The position numbers and the translations under genes were made by a program. Under the pieces are notes generated by a model, which had not been told where the DNA came from, ran no database searches, and saw nothing but the letters and a program-made list of their open reading frames with translations. This document shows, in pieces, positions 24,469 to 34,131 of a stretch of DNA of 56,304 bases (its first letter is position 1; every line of letters starts with the position of its first letter). This DNA comes from Bacilli bacterium (GTDB lineage Bacteria > Bacillota_I > Bacilli_A > RF39 > UBA660): NCBI GenBank assembly GCA_017542065.1, contig JAFXXX010000015.1, forward strand, positions 1-56,304, read 5' to 3'.

Positions 24469-24492
24469 AAAAACAATCCTAAGATTGTTTTT
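24469..24492 (-). terminator. terminator, ACAATC/GATTGT type
   Basis: AAAAACAATC (24469-24478), loop CTAA, GATTGTTTTT (24483-24492). Confidence 0.85.
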
Positions 24493-24763
24493 ATTTAAAG
24501 AATCCAGCAATTATTGGAATTAAATAACTAATAGCTATAAATATAAGTCCATTAATAGCTCTATTTCTATTAGATCCAATAATAATTGCTATAATACCAA
24601 TTATTATAAATGGAATAGGTCCAAAATAGTTAACTAGACGTAAGATATTAGCTATACTATCTAATAATGCTATATGACCTGAAAATAAAGATAAAACTGC
24701 AACAATTATTAGAATTATACCAAATATCCATGTAATAGTACCAAGTATACCACTCTTTCTCAT
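24491..24763 (-). CDS. small membrane protein, paralogue of 24115-24387
   Basis: 90 residues, three predicted membrane helices, with an IIGIIAIIIGSNRNRAINGLIF segment that matches the equivalent part of its neighbour. AAGGAGG lies 5 nt before the ATG. It follows the diguanylate cyclase gene by about 20 nt and could be cotranscribed with it. Function unknown. Confidence 0.72.
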   Translation of the reverse strand: MRKSGILGTITWIFGIILIIVAVLSLFSGHIALLDSIANILRLVNYFGPIPFIIIGIIAIIIGSNRNRAINGLIFIAISYLIPIIAGFFK

Positions 24764-24783
24764 AATATCCTCCTTTCTATAAT

Positions 24784-25842
24784 CTATGAAACAACCTTGT
24801 TTCTACCAGTTTGTTTTGCCTTATAAAGATTCTTATCTGCTAAGGCGACACTTTCTTCTATAGATTTACTAGTTTTTATATATTTAGAACCTATAGATAC
24901 TGTTATGTTAATATTCTTTTTATCTTTAATAGTATATGGAGTCGATTCAATTTTCTTTCTTATATTTTCTAATGTATTAACAAAGTCTTCATATTTTATA
25001 TCAGAATTACCAATAACTATGAATTCTTCTCCGCCCCATCTTCCAACAGTAATATTCTTACTTATAAATGAATTAAGTATATTACCTATACCTGATAACA
25101 CTTTATCACCAGCTTTATGTCCATATTTATCATTAACAGGTTTAAAAAAATCTAAATCAAGTATAGCTATTGAATATGATTTACCTTTTAAAGCATATTC
25201 TATACTATCTATACCATGTCTATTAAATATACCAGTTAATTCATCATAATTAGCATTCTTTAATAGTTCTATTTCTTTCTCTTCCTTATTTTTAGTATAT
25301 GTAACAGCAAAGAATATAATAGCAGCAAATGTAATAAAATTATTAAATGCAAATATTACATCTTTCATATTATCACTAAGGTTAACTGTTATAGGAAGTT
25401 TTACAGTATTAACAAATAATGCAAATAAGAAATATGATAATACTACTATAAAACTAAATATAACTGATTGTTTATACGATTGATCTTTGTTACCTGGATT
25501 ATAAGCAGATAAGAAAACAGCAGCTAATAAAGCAAATATCCAGTTTTGAAAATACCCATCCCATCCAAAAGAACAAATTCCAAGAAATGTATGAACCCAT
25601 ATTTCTACAAAAGATATTCTTAAAAAAGTATCTCTATGTTTAATACTAAAGAATAATCCAGATATATAAAACCCTATAGAAAATAGATTAGCTATAAACA
25701 TAAAATTATGTTTAGCTATAAAATAAAAAACCGAAAGAAAAACATGTACCAATATTAAGAAAATATTGACTACAAATATGGTCATGTTTAACCTTTCGTT
25801 ATAAGTATTTCTATTTTTAAATAAATTCTTGTATAAGTCCAT
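24784..25842 (-). CDS. membrane diguanylate cyclase (GGDEF domain)
   Basis: 352 residues. The N-terminal ~180 residues contain about six membrane helices forming a sensor module. The C-terminal GGDEF domain has DELTGIFNRHG, the metal-binding LDLDFFKPVND and an active-site GGEEF at 270-274. No RxxD inhibitory site precedes GGEEF. It should make cyclic di-GMP from GTP at the inner membrane. No EAL/HD-GYP enzyme, PilZ receptor or c-di-GMP riboswitch is seen in this window, so its target is elsewhere. Confidence 0.92.
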   Translation of the reverse strand: MDLYKNLFKNRNTYNERLNMTIFVVNIFLILVHVFLSVFYFIAKHNFMFIANLFSIGFYISGLFFSIKHRDTFLRISFVEIWVHTFLGICSFGWDGYFQNWIFALLAAVFLSAYNPGNKDQSYKQSVIFSFIVVLSYFLFALFVNTVKLPITVNLSDNMKDVIFAFNNFITFAAIIFFAVTYTKNKEEKEIELLKNANYDELTGIFNRHGIDSIEYALKGKSYSIAILDLDFFKPVNDKYGHKAGDKVLSGIGNILNSFISKNITVGRWGGEEFIVIGNSDIKYEDFVNTLENIRKKIESTPYTIKDKKNINITVSIGSKYIKTSKSIEESVALADKNLYKAKQTGRNKVVS

Positions 25843-25881
25843 AGTTAATGTTCCTTATAATTAAATTATAGCATATTTAAA

Positions 25882-27339
25882 TTAAATGAAACTATGTTTA
25901 TTTGTTTTTTCTGAAAAATTGTTCTTTTTATAACACTTTATTGCCCATTCTAGAAAACCCATTACATTTATTTTTCCAACAAGTTCCAAATCATAATCAT
26001 TAATATTTCTAGGATCTGCATCAAATAAGCAAACATTTAAATCTTTATCTAGATACCATCTTTGATGGACGAAAGAGTTCCTAATTTTCTCCCTATCATA
26101 TATTTCTCCGTTTATTTCTATAGTTGGTTCATTATAATAATGAGTTACAACAGCATCTATAAATGTCATATATGGTAAAACCTGATAGAATTCACCATCT
26201 AAACAATTTAAAAATAATTTTCTAGAAAAGTTATCCTTTTTAACCGCAAGAGTATCATGGATTTCACAGTCAATTTCATCATAATAATCAGGTTTCGCAC
26301 CTTTATTTATAACTCTTAGAATACGATTTAGTATTTCATCAAGTGATAAATTAGTATCAATTAAATATGCATCACAAATTAAAATTTGTTGTTCTAAATC
26401 TTCAATTTTTAGACCAGGAACAGGAATTACTTTCGATAAAAAATAATACATTACTCCACACATTCCAAGATAATCGTCTACACTAAATGGCTTATTCCCA
26501 TTTAAATATCTAGTAATCATATCTTTTAATTTATCTTTTTGTGAAGAATCTAAATCATACCTGATTGGTTCATTTATTTGTCTTGCATATTCATTTGTTT
26601 CATTACTTCTTTCAATTAATTGATTATCATCTAAACCCTTTACATCTGTCAAGTCATATAATTTATGAACTGTGGACTTGTCCATTTTCTTTGGAAAATA
26701 ATAATGAACAAATTTTATTTTATCTAATTCTGAATCTAAATCACTGGAATATATATTAAAATCTGTAGGTATATCAAAACTTAAGTATAGTAAATTTTGT
26801 CTTTTTTTACTAATTATATTTAATACTTTTAACAAATATTGTATATCAAATTTAATTCTTACTGGTTTAGGTTTAACACCATTATCAATTTCTTTTTGTG
26901 TTCTAATATCTTTAAAATTTATTTCAAAATATTTACCATTTACTGAAATTTTAAACCTATCAACATCATTAGAATCATTATGATTAAAGGCATTTCTGAT
27001 AAGTTGTATTATTCTCTTATTTGTCAAATCATGAGGTGCTTCAATTATTTGGCATCCTATTTCAAGACCATTTAAATCATTGTTGCTTAAAAAATCATCT
27101 CTATTAAGTAAAAAATCTTCAATTATAGAAAAATATCTAAAAATATTATATGCTATATAAACTCGTCTCATAACATCATAATAATTAGGCTCAGTATCAT
27201 GAACATAAATAAAATGTTTAAATGCATATTCATTAAATAGTTTTACTACTGATTCATTTTTATTATTAAAAATCATATCTTGTAAATTTGCATAATCATA
27301 TAAATATGAAATCATTTGTTCTTTAGTCATTGATACCAT
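25882..27339 (-). CDS. large protein with two HEPN-type RNxxxH motifs, putative RNase
   Basis: 485 residues from ATG 27339 (AGGTGAT 4 nt upstream; the GTG at 27348 overlaps that site). Two separate helical regions each contain an RNxxxH motif: RNAFNH (Arg 115, His 120) and RNSFVH (Arg ~420, His ~425). In HEPN RNases such as Cas13, RnlA and many abortive infection proteins this is the catalytic signature. A tandem arrangement in one chain could form an intramolecular active site. I recognise no named family. It is a single gene between the cyclase and uvrB. A defence or RNA-turnover role is inference. Confidence 0.65.
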   Translation of the reverse strand: MVSMTKEQMISYLYDYANLQDMIFNNKNESVVKLFNEYAFKHFIYVHDTEPNYYDVMRRVYIAYNIFRYFSIIEDFLLNRDDFLSNNDLNGLEIGCQIIEAPHDLTNKRIIQLIRNAFNHNDSNDVDRFKISVNGKYFEINFKDIRTQKEIDNGVKPKPVRIKFDIQYLLKVLNIISKKRQNLLYLSFDIPTDFNIYSSDLDSELDKIKFVHYYFPKKMDKSTVHKLYDLTDVKGLDDNQLIERSNETNEYARQINEPIRYDLDSSQKDKLKDMITRYLNGNKPFSVDDYLGMCGVMYYFLSKVIPVPGLKIEDLEQQILICDAYLIDTNLSLDEILNRILRVINKGAKPDYYDEIDCEIHDTLAVKKDNFSRKLFLNCLDGEFYQVLPYMTFIDAVVTHYYNEPTIEINGEIYDREKIRNSFVHQRWYLDKDLNVCLFDADPRNINDYDLELVGKINVMGFLEWAIKCYKKNNFSEKTNKHSFI

Positions 27340-27370
27340 TGCTATCACCTATTATGATTATATCATAAAT

Positions 27371-27393
27371 AAAAGAGAGTAAAACTCTCTTTT
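27371..27393 (-). terminator. terminator of uvrB
   Basis: AAAAGAGAGT (27371-27380), loop AAA, ACTCTCTTTT (27384-27393), directly at the uvrB stop. Confidence 0.85.
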
Positions 27394-29351
27394 TATTCTG
27401 CCTTCATTTCAAATAATATATCTCTAAGTTCTGTTGCTCTTTCAAAGTCTAATTCTTTAGCAGCTTCAAGCATTTCTTTTTCTATTTCTTTCATTAGTTT
27501 TTCTTTTTCTTTCTTAGAGTATTTAGTATCTTTAATACCACTAACATCTTTAGCTTTATTTCTAATAATATCTGCTATAGGTTTAATAATAGTAGTTGGT
27601 GTAATACCATGTTCTTTATTAAATTTTTCTTGAATAGAACGTCTTCTATTGGTTTCGTCAATAGCTTCTTTCATAGAATCAGACATACTGTCGGCATACA
27701 TTATTACTTTACCATTAGCATTTCTAGCTGCTCTACCAATAGTTTGTATTAATGATCTGGTACTTCTTAAGAATCCTTGTTTATCAGCATCTAAAATGGC
27801 TATTAAACTAACTTCTGGTATATCTATACCTTCTCTAAGAAGGTTAACTCCTACTACCACATCATATTTACCAAGTCTTAAATCTCTTACTATTTCTATT
27901 CTTTCAAGAGTTTTAATTTCATTATGTAGGAAAGCCACTTTAAATCCAGCATTTTTTAGATAATCAGTTAATTCCTCACTCATACGAATAGTAAGAGTAG
28001 TTATTAATATTCTTTCGTTCTTTTTAATTCTTTCATCTATTTCATTAATCAAATCATCTATTTGATTTTCTGATGGTCTAACATCAACTGTAGGATCTAA
28101 TAATCCAGTAGGTCTAATAATTTGTTCTACCACTCTATTATCAGATACTTCTATTTCATAGTCTCCAGGAGTTGCAGATACATAAATTACATCATTTAAT
28201 TTAGAATTAAACTCATCAAATGTAAGTGGTCTATTATCTAGGGCAGATGGTAATCTAAATCCATAGTCTACAAGTATTTGTTTTCTTGCTCTATCTCCAT
28301 TAAACATGGCACGAACTTGTGGAAGTGTTACGTGAGACTCATCTACTACTAAAAGAAAATCTTTTGGGAAGAAATCTATTAGTGTTGAAGGTGTATCTCC
28401 TGCTTTTCTAAATGCTAAATGTCTTGAATAGTTCTCTATTCCTTTACAAAATCCTGTTTCTTCAAGTAGTTCTAGATCATAATTTGTTCTTTGTTGTAGT
28501 CTTTCATATTCAAGATATTTATTATTAGCTTTAAACCATTCTAATCTTTCTTCTAATTCTTTTCTAATATTCTTACAAGCAAGTTTTATCTTCTCATTTG
28601 ATGTTACAAAGTGAGATGCTGCAAATACTGTTATAGTCATCTTTCTTTCTATAACTGCACCAGTTACAACATCAAATTCAATTATATTTTCTACTTCATC
28701 ACCAAATAACTCAATTCTATATCCATTAGATGATGAATAAGAAGGCATTATTTCAATAGTATCTCCTTTAGTTCTAAAAGATCCTCTAACTAAGTCATAA
28801 TTAGTTCTTTCATAAAGCATATCAACTAATTTCTTTAAAATATCGTCTCTTTCAATGATATCACCAGTATGAAGAGTTAATGTTTGATGTTCATATTCTT
28901 CTTTTTCTCCTAAAGAATATATACATGATACTGAAGCTACTACAATAGTATCATTTCTAGATACTAAAGCTGAAGTAGCACTATGTCTAAGTTCATCTAT
29001 TTCATCGTTAATTGAGGCATCTTTCTCAATATATGTATCACTTGATGGTACATATGCCTCTGGTTGATAATAATCATAGTAAGAAACAAAGTATTCTACT
29101 CTATTATTTGGAAATAATTCTTTTAATTCTGAATAAAGTTGTCCTGCTAATGTTTTATTATGTGCAAGTACTAAAGTAGGCTTATTTACTCTTTCAATTA
29201 CATTCGCTATAGTAAATGTTTTACCTGTACCAGTTGCACCAAGTAATACTTGACTCTTTTTGCCAGTATTTATACCCTCTACTAGGGCATCTATTGCCTC
29301 TGGTTGGTCTCCAGATGGTTTATATTTAGATACTAATTCAAACTTATCCAT
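27393..29351 (-). CDS. uvrB: excinuclease ABC subunit B
   Basis: 652 residues. Walker [10 protein letters not shown] (~39-47), beta-hairpin [10 protein letters not shown], helicase motifs ([16 protein letters not shown]), and the C-terminal UVR motif ([18 protein letters not shown]) that contacts UvrC. The DNA helicase-like subunit verifies damage and positions UvrC. The start at 29351 has GGAGGTGAT upstream. It is a monocistronic unit, and no LexA operator is apparent. Confidence 0.97.
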   Translation of the reverse strand: MDKFELVSKYKPSGDQPEAIDALVEGINTGKKSQVLLGATGTGKTFTIANVIERVNKPTLVLAHNKTLAGQLYSELKELFPNNRVEYFVSYYDYYQPEAYVPSSDTYIEKDASINDEIDELRHSATSALVSRNDTIVVASVSCIYSLGEKEEYEHQTLTLHTGDIIERDDILKKLVDMLYERTNYDLVRGSFRTKGDTIEIMPSYSSSNGYRIELFGDEVENIIEFDVVTGAVIERKMTITVFAASHFVTSNEKIKLACKNIRKELEERLEWFKANNKYLEYERLQQRTNYDLELLEETGFCKGIENYSRHLAFRKAGDTPSTLIDFFPKDFLLVVDESHVTLPQVRAMFNGDRARKQILVDYGFRLPSALDNRPLTFDEFNSKLNDVIYVSATPGDYEIEVSDNRVVEQIIRPTGLLDPTVDVRPSENQIDDLINEIDERIKKNERILITTLTIRMSEELTDYLKNAGFKVAFLHNEIKTLERIEIVRDLRLGKYDVVVGVNLLREGIDIPEVSLIAILDADKQGFLRSTRSLIQTIGRAARNANGKVIMYADSMSDSMKEAIDETNRRRSIQEKFNKEHGITPTTIIKPIADIIRNKAKDVSGIKDTKYSKKEKEKLMKEIEKEMLEAAKELDFERATELRDILFEMKAE

Positions 29352-29399
29352 AGAATCACCTCCATAACTAGATATATATTAACAAAATAGTAATAAAAA

Positions 29400-29419
29400 A
29401 ACAAGGCGAACACCTTGTT
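29400..29419 (-). terminator. intrinsic terminator
   Basis: AACAAGG (29400-29406), loop CGAACA, CCTTGTT (29413-29419), then U-run on the minus strand. Confidence 0.8.
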
Positions 29420-30095
29420 ATTTACCACCTTTACCAGTAGAAACTTTATTTTCTTCTTTTAAATATTTTTCAAGTCTTTTTATAAATGTAGCAGCTACTA
29501 ACTTATCATTTTCTAGTTTATTCACTATTTTTTCTAGTTTTTCAGACCAAATACCCACTTTTTTAACATCTTTTTTCTTTGTTTCATATATTGTGAGTGT
29601 TTCTTGTATTCTTTTAATTTTACTATCTATAGATACTATATATTCTCTTAGTTTATCTATAAAGAAATGTTGATCTTCCAAACTACTATTTTTAAATACA
29701 TCAGCTATACCTTTAATAGATACATAATGCATAAGAATGTCTATATTTCTATAATCTATATATAATTGATTAATATTCTTTTCTATAGGAATATCAACAA
29801 ACTTTCTAGGGTTCTTTGATTCTCTAGGTAATCTATCATTTATATCTATATAATCAGATTCATCTTCATAATAGTAGTATCCTATATCTTTTAACGTTTC
29901 TAAAAAGCGATGTTCCTCATATAATTCATTTTGTTCATTTTCTAGTTTTTCTACATCTTTTCTAATACTTGCAGGTAAAACATCTTTAGGTAATACATAT
30001 TCACCATCAAAACTCATATGTTCTATATATTCACCTATTTCATTAACAGTATAACCAATCATAAAAAGTCTTCGTTTAATTAGTTTTCTTCTCAT
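29418..30095 (-). CDS. unknown helical protein, tandem paralogue of 30159-30881
   Basis: 225 residues from ATG 30095, with AGGGTGAT upstream (the GTG at 30104 is part of that site). No signal peptide or membrane helix. It shares with its upstream neighbour the segments LETLKDIGYYYYE and VSIKGIADVFKNSSLEDQHFFIDKLREYI, and both end in a Gly/Lys tail (TGKGGK here). The second half is predicted helical. Family not recognised. The near-identical upstream regions show that the two genes arose by local duplication. Confidence 0.75.
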   Translation of the reverse strand: MRRKLIKRRLFMIGYTVNEIGEYIEHMSFDGEYVLPKDVLPASIRKDVEKLENEQNELYEEHRFLETLKDIGYYYYEDESDYIDINDRLPRESKNPRKFVDIPIEKNINQLYIDYRNIDILMHYVSIKGIADVFKNSSLEDQHFFIDKLREYIVSIDSKIKRIQETLTIYETKKKDVKKVGIWSEKLEKIVNKLENDKLVAATFIKRLEKYLKEENKVSTGKGGK

Positions 30096-30100
30096 GCTTA

Positions 30101-30166
30101 TCACCCTATATTAATATATTAGCATACAAAAAGAATAGTTAATACTATTCTTTACCTTTTATTTAC
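30101..30166. repeat. 66-bp intergenic repeat, copy 1
   Basis: Block running from the ribosome site of the 29418 gene through a spacer and terminator to the stop of the 30159 gene. It matches copy 2 at 62 of 66 positions. Confidence 0.9.
30130..30153 (-). terminator. terminator of the 30159 gene
   Basis: AAAGAATAGT (30130-30139), loop TAAT, ACTATTCTTT (30144-30153). Confidence 0.82.
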
Positions 30167-30881
30167 CAAATCCACCAGAAGATTCTTTTTCTTTAGGAAG
30201 AATTCTTTTACTTTTTATCTTTCCAGTACCAAAAGACTCTCTATCACCAGTATTATATTTAATATGTTTAATATAAAAATAATTAACTAGCCAATCTAAT
30301 AATTCATTAGAAGCTTTTATATCTTTTAGAATTCCTATTTCCTTTTTATTTAAATCATAAGACCATTCTTCAAGCATTTTGGCATTATCTCCACTATAAT
30401 TTCTGCCTTCAAATATTAATAAAGTATTTTCTATAATAATACATTGGTCTTCTAGTTTTTTAATATTCTCTTCTAACTTCTTAGCAAATTCCTTTTGACT
30501 ATCAATATTACTATTTTTAAATAGTTTTATAATGCCATCCATAGATATTCCTGAAATAATAGGTTTAAAACTATCACTAGACTTATATAATTCATTTATA
30601 TCTAAAGGTTCACTTTGTGGTTCTAATTCTATTAGTTCATCTTCTTCTACATATGGATAATCATTAGCATCCTTTTTAGCAGGATTCTTCTCATAATACT
30701 TATAACCTAGTTCTTGTAAAGTTTCTAAATAGTCGCTCTCATCATAATAAGCATTTCTTCTTTCTCTATACTTTCCATAGTATTCAGGTCCCCATGGAAA
30801 ATTAGCTTGAATTGTTATATCTAATTCTGCTGCTTTATATGCAACATAAACTAATCTATGCTTTATATCATATCTTTCCAT
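30159..30881 (-). CDS. unknown protein, tandem paralogue of 29418-30095
   Basis: 240 residues from ATG 30881 (AGGGTGAT 5 nt upstream); the in-frame ATG at 30911 has no ribosome site and lies in the preceding terminator. Shared segments with the neighbour are LETLQELGYKYYE and ISMDGIIKLFKNSNIDSQKEFAKKLEENI. The C-terminal tail is basic, then Gly-rich (SSGGFGK). No membrane segment or catalytic motif is seen. Function unknown; pairing of paralogues suggests a shared complex or diverging roles. Confidence 0.75.
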   Translation of the reverse strand: MERYDIKHRLVYVAYKAAELDITIQANFPWGPEYYGKYRERRNAYYDESDYLETLQELGYKYYEKNPAKKDANDYPYVEEDELIELEPQSEPLDINELYKSSDSFKPIISGISMDGIIKLFKNSNIDSQKEFAKKLEENIKKLEDQCIIIENTLLIFEGRNYSGDNAKMLEEWSYDLNKKEIGILKDIKASNELLDWLVNYFYIKHIKYNTGDRESFGTGKIKSKRILPKEKESSGGFGK

Positions 30882-30886
30882 ACATA

Positions 30887-30952
30887 TCACCCTATAATAA
30901 TATACTAGCATAGAAAAAGAATAGTTTATACTATTCTTTACCTTTTATTTAC
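30887..30952. repeat. 66-bp intergenic repeat, copy 2
   Basis: Same block as 30101-30166 (4 differences), lying between the start of the 30159 gene and the end of the 30938 gene. Confidence 0.9.
30916..30939 (-). terminator. terminator of the 30938 gene
   Basis: AAAGAATAGT (30916-30925), loop TTAT, ACTATTCTTT (30930-30939). Confidence 0.82.
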
Positions 30953-31234
30953 TCTAAGTATTCTTAATGTTGTTTCTTCTGAATCTAAATAAGACTTATA
31001 ATTTTTTATTAATAAATCATCAGAATAGTCTATAAATACAGTAGAATCACCTGTATTATTAAGAGAATATAATTTACGAAGTAATTTTCTTACAACATAG
31101 CTTCTTTTTAATATAGCAGGATTTATCTTCTTTTTTTCTAGAACACATCTTTTCATATGTTCATTTACATGAGACTCTTCCCTTTTTGCTGTTTCTATAT
31201 AATCTAATAGTTCTTCTTTAGTAATTTTAATCAT
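30938..31234 (-). CDS. small basic protein, unknown
   Basis: 98 residues, Lys/Arg/Glu-rich and predicted mainly helical, with no signal peptide or membrane helix. One Cys (about residue 30). Its ATG overlaps the stop of the ATP-grasp gene by one base (TAATG), so it is coupled to that gene. No family recognised. Confidence 0.7.
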   Translation of the reverse strand: MIKITKEELLDYIETAKREESHVNEHMKRCVLEKKKINPAILKRSYVVRKLLRKLYSLNNTGDSTVFIDYSDDLLIKNYKSYLDSEETTLRILRVNKR

Positions 31235-32226
31235 TATTTTGAACCTTTAACTTCTTTTTTGATTTGGTCTAGCTCTTTTTTAACTCCTCTTCCAAGAAGA
31301 ACTTGAGGTAAATCCCAACCTGGTCCTCTATTACCTTCTATTAAAAGAGGTCCTTTATTAGAAAGAGCTACATCCCATCCAACTATATTTACTTTATCAT
31401 TAACAAGAGCAGCTTCACAAACCATTTTCTTTACTTCATCCCACATAGGTATTTTATAACCATCTACTTTTACTTTAGTTCTAGGTGTTACATCAGATAC
31501 TTCATTAGCTTTATTAATTGCTTTACCAACTAAACAACCTTTTTCTACATCTACTAAAACACCTACACCGCCAGAATGAAAGTTATCTACAATAGCATCT
31601 GAAGATCCTATTCTAGAACAAGCATAAAGTATTCTAGATTTACCATTTAATGCATAAGTATATACTCTAAGTGTATTAATACTACCAGGGTTTAATTTAT
31701 CCCATTCTTTATCTTGAATAACTAAGTCCTCAATAAATTCATTATTCTCTTTTAAATCTTCATAAAATTTATTAATATCTTTGATAGTTTTAGTTTCTAC
31801 TTTTCTAACTCCTCCACCACCAAGTCCAGAAATAGGTTTTACTACTATAGCATCTCTTTTTTCTATGAATTCTTTAACTTTATCAAATCCATCTTCATAA
31901 GATACACATTCTCTCTTAACATAGTCTTTAAAGTTCTTATGAAAGTTAATCTTATTTGAAAAGAATGGAGCATATTCTATACCTGCTGTTGTTTTATAAA
32001 ACTTAGCTTGATATCCGATAGTAGCATACTCTTTTCTTTCTTTCCATGATTTATTATAAAACTTATAATTTAGATAATCTTGCATACCAGAACCTGTTAC
32101 TATAGTACATAAACAAGTATCTAAAAACATAGTTATTGGTTTTTTATTAACAGTCTTAGATAAGTCTTTAAGATTATTCCAATATCTTTTATAGCTGCCT
32201 CTAAGAGCGAAACTTAGTAATCCCAT
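31234..32226 (-). CDS. ATP-grasp protein of the sugar-transfer-associated type
   Basis: 330 residues. It matches ATP-grasp enzymes found with sugar-transfer genes: VVKPISGLGGGGVRKV (nucleotide loop), TLRVYTYALNGKSRILYACSRIG, a GGVGVLVDVEKG segment, and the metal-binding LLIEGNRGPGWDLPQ near the C-terminus. ATP-grasp enzymes join a carboxylate to an amine or thiol through an acyl phosphate. The substrate is unknown. It is followed directly by the coupled 98-residue gene; a zinc-ribbon membrane protein lies 18 nt upstream. Confidence 0.85.
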   Translation of the reverse strand: MGLLSFALRGSYKRYWNNLKDLSKTVNKKPITMFLDTCLCTIVTGSGMQDYLNYKFYNKSWKERKEYATIGYQAKFYKTTAGIEYAPFFSNKINFHKNFKDYVKRECVSYEDGFDKVKEFIEKRDAIVVKPISGLGGGGVRKVETKTIKDINKFYEDLKENNEFIEDLVIQDKEWDKLNPGSINTLRVYTYALNGKSRILYACSRIGSSDAIVDNFHSGGVGVLVDVEKGCLVGKAINKANEVSDVTPRTKVKVDGYKIPMWDEVKKMVCEAALVNDKVNIVGWDVALSNKGPLLIEGNRGPGWDLPQVLLGRGVKKELDQIKKEVKGSK

Positions 32227-32244
32227 TTATATCATCTCCTATAA

Positions 32245-33282
32245 TTAATCTAATTCAAATCTATCTAATGCTTTATTATTTACTTCTTTTACTACCCTAA
32301 CTTCAACAACTGATTTTTTTGGAATAGTAATAAAATACTTTTTATCGTTAGAATCATATGATTTTATTTCTTTTGATTCTGACAAAATAATTTCATGATC
32401 CACTTCGTTTTCTAATAGTAATTCAAAAGGAAAAGCATATACTTTATCTTGAACAACAGTAATAGACCAATATCCTGTATCATCTGAATAATAATATGTA
32501 TCATACATTGGATGTCTATTATTTGTAGGATTAGTAATTGCTATTTTTTCAACAGGCTCTCCTAGTTCATCATATTCATAAGTTATTTCAAAATCAGAAA
32601 ATCCTCTTTTTTTCAATAAACTTACTGCTTCTTTTTCTGTAAGAGTGTCCTTGTCTCCAACATATGGTATAGTTTTGATTATCTTATCCGAATTATCTTC
32701 ATAGTATTGATCAATATCAAATTCAAAATCACTATCACTAAGAGTTCCATAAGGATGTTCAGGATCAAAATCATCATCCTCTTCATCCTCTTCGTCCTCA
32801 TCTTCATTTTCTTCAGAATTATCATCTATATGCTCTTGTGTATAATTTTCAGTATATGAATTTTTAGAATTATTCTTTTTACTTCCTGAAGAATAATTTG
32901 TACCACTATTGCTTGTAAAATTGAATAAATTATTCTTTAAGAATCCACTATTTATAAATAAAATAAGTCCGATTGCAACAACTGCTAATATTAAAACCAT
33001 TATAATCGAATATCTTTGCTTTTTTGTATTGTTTTTCTGAATAGCAGTTTCATCTTCCGTATGATTATTATTCTCAGCAAATTCCCCGCTTTGAATATTA
33101 TTTTCACTATCTAAATTTGCTTCATCATAATTATCTTCTTGATTAGTTTGTTCTTCATCTTTCTCAAGAAGAATATAATTTAATCTACCACAATTATTAC
33201 AAAAAACATTTGCAGTCTTCGCATCCTCAGGTATTTGACTATAATCGATTTCTAATTCATTTTGACAATTTAAACACTTCAT
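32245..33282 (-). CDS. zinc-ribbon membrane protein with acidic linker
   Basis: 345 residues. An N-terminal zinc ribbon (CLNC...CNNC, residues 3-32) lies in the cytoplasm. A Glu/Asn-rich linker leads to one membrane helix (~93-112), so the rest is outside: a Ser/Asn stretch, a very acidic run (~150-175) and a C-terminal ~150-residue domain with a DTLTEKEAVSLLKKRGFSDF motif and beta strands. This layout is common in zinc-ribbon proteins of Firmicutes of unknown role. Confidence 0.78.
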   Translation of the reverse strand: MKCLNCQNELEIDYSQIPEDAKTANVFCNNCGRLNYILLEKDEEQTNQEDNYDEANLDSENNIQSGEFAENNNHTEDETAIQKNNTKKQRYSIIMVLILAVVAIGLILFINSGFLKNNLFNFTSNSGTNYSSGSKKNNSKNSYTENYTQEHIDDNSEENEDEDEEDEEDDDFDPEHPYGTLSDSDFEFDIDQYYEDNSDKIIKTIPYVGDKDTLTEKEAVSLLKKRGFSDFEITYEYDELGEPVEKIAITNPTNNRHPMYDTYYYSDDTGYWSITVVQDKVYAFPFELLLENEVDHEIILSESKEIKSYDSNDKKYFITIPKKSVVEVRVVKEVNNKALDRFELD

Positions 33283-33318
33283 ATTATAGAATCCTCTCTA
33301 TATAAATTATAACATAAA

Positions 33319-33344
33319 AAAGAGTAAATAATTATTTACTCTTT
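33319..33344 (-). terminator. intrinsic terminator
   Basis: AAAGAGTAAAT (33319-33329), loop AATT, ATTTACTCTTT (33334-33344). Confidence 0.85.
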
Positions 33345-34062
33345 ATATATATCTAGATAGTTTACTATTTTTTATTCTTTTTAAAGTGAATGCCTTCTCT
33401 TTTTCAGTAATAGTATAATCTCCAGGATTATTAGGATCCGTTTCACATGATTCTGCATCAACTATTTTTTTCTCTTTCTTAACAAATGATTTATGATATT
33501 CATCAAGTTCACTTATATCAAACTTTGTGTTTAATATTTCCCATAACGTCATATGATTTCTTGAATAAACATAAATAATATCTCCAACACAATCATAGCA
33601 AACAATAAAATCAGGAGAAGAAATAGTTATATCATGTCCTGTAAATGTAACATTTGTTCCGTTACAACTAAAAGAACCAGATATTTGTTTATTAAACTCT
33701 TCTTTTAAAAGACATTCTATTTCTCTAGCTATCTTTTGTTTTTTAATACTTAATCCTTTAGAAGAACTATATTCACCTTTTTCATCCTTACTTATTACAG
33801 CAGGATATCTAAGATAATAATCTTTACCTAGAAATTCACTTATATTACATAAAGTTCTACCAAAAGACCTTTTCTTAAACTTAAATTTAGCTCTTATACT
33901 AGTATCTTTATACTTACCATTATCAATATAAATAGTAATATCATCTATTAAAGAACTATCATAATTAATATATTTTTTTAATTTTTGATTAATCTTTTCA
34001 AGATTCTTTAGATACAAGTGCCTAAAACTGAATATAACGTCTTTTACGTACATTTCACTCAT
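33343..34062 (-). CDS. unknown cytoplasmic protein
   Basis: 239 residues from ATG 34062 (AAGGTG 7 nt upstream; GTG 34071 overlaps the site, and another in-frame ATG at 34053 is possible). Mixed alpha/beta, basic, without membrane segments. The middle has ISGSFSCNGTNVTFTGHDITISSPDF, a beta-rich stretch, and the C-terminus is charged. I recognise no family. It is transcribed alone between terminators. Confidence 0.7.
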   Translation of the reverse strand: MSEMYVKDVIFSFRHLYLKNLEKINQKLKKYINYDSSLIDDITIYIDNGKYKDTSIRAKFKFKKRSFGRTLCNISEFLGKDYYLRYPAVISKDEKGEYSSSKGLSIKKQKIAREIECLLKEEFNKQISGSFSCNGTNVTFTGHDITISSPDFIVCYDCVGDIIYVYSRNHMTLWEILNTKFDISELDEYHKSFVKKEKKIVDAESCETDPNNPGDYTITEKEKAFTLKRIKNSKLSRYI

Positions 34063-34115
34063 GTTTTTCACCTTAGATATATATTATAGTCTTTTTTATA
34101 AAAAAAGCAAAAGAA

Positions 34116-34131
34116 AAAGGCTTAAAGCCTT
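34116..34131 (-). terminator. terminator of the prfB-ftsEX-M23 operon
   Basis: AAGGCT/AGCCTT stem around a TAA loop, then U-rich RNA (UUUUUCUUUU) on the minus strand. Confidence 0.7.

Noticed and set aside
22476-29420. SOS (LexA) control of uvrA and uvrB
   Set aside because: No GAAC-N4-GTTC type operator is seen in either upstream region.
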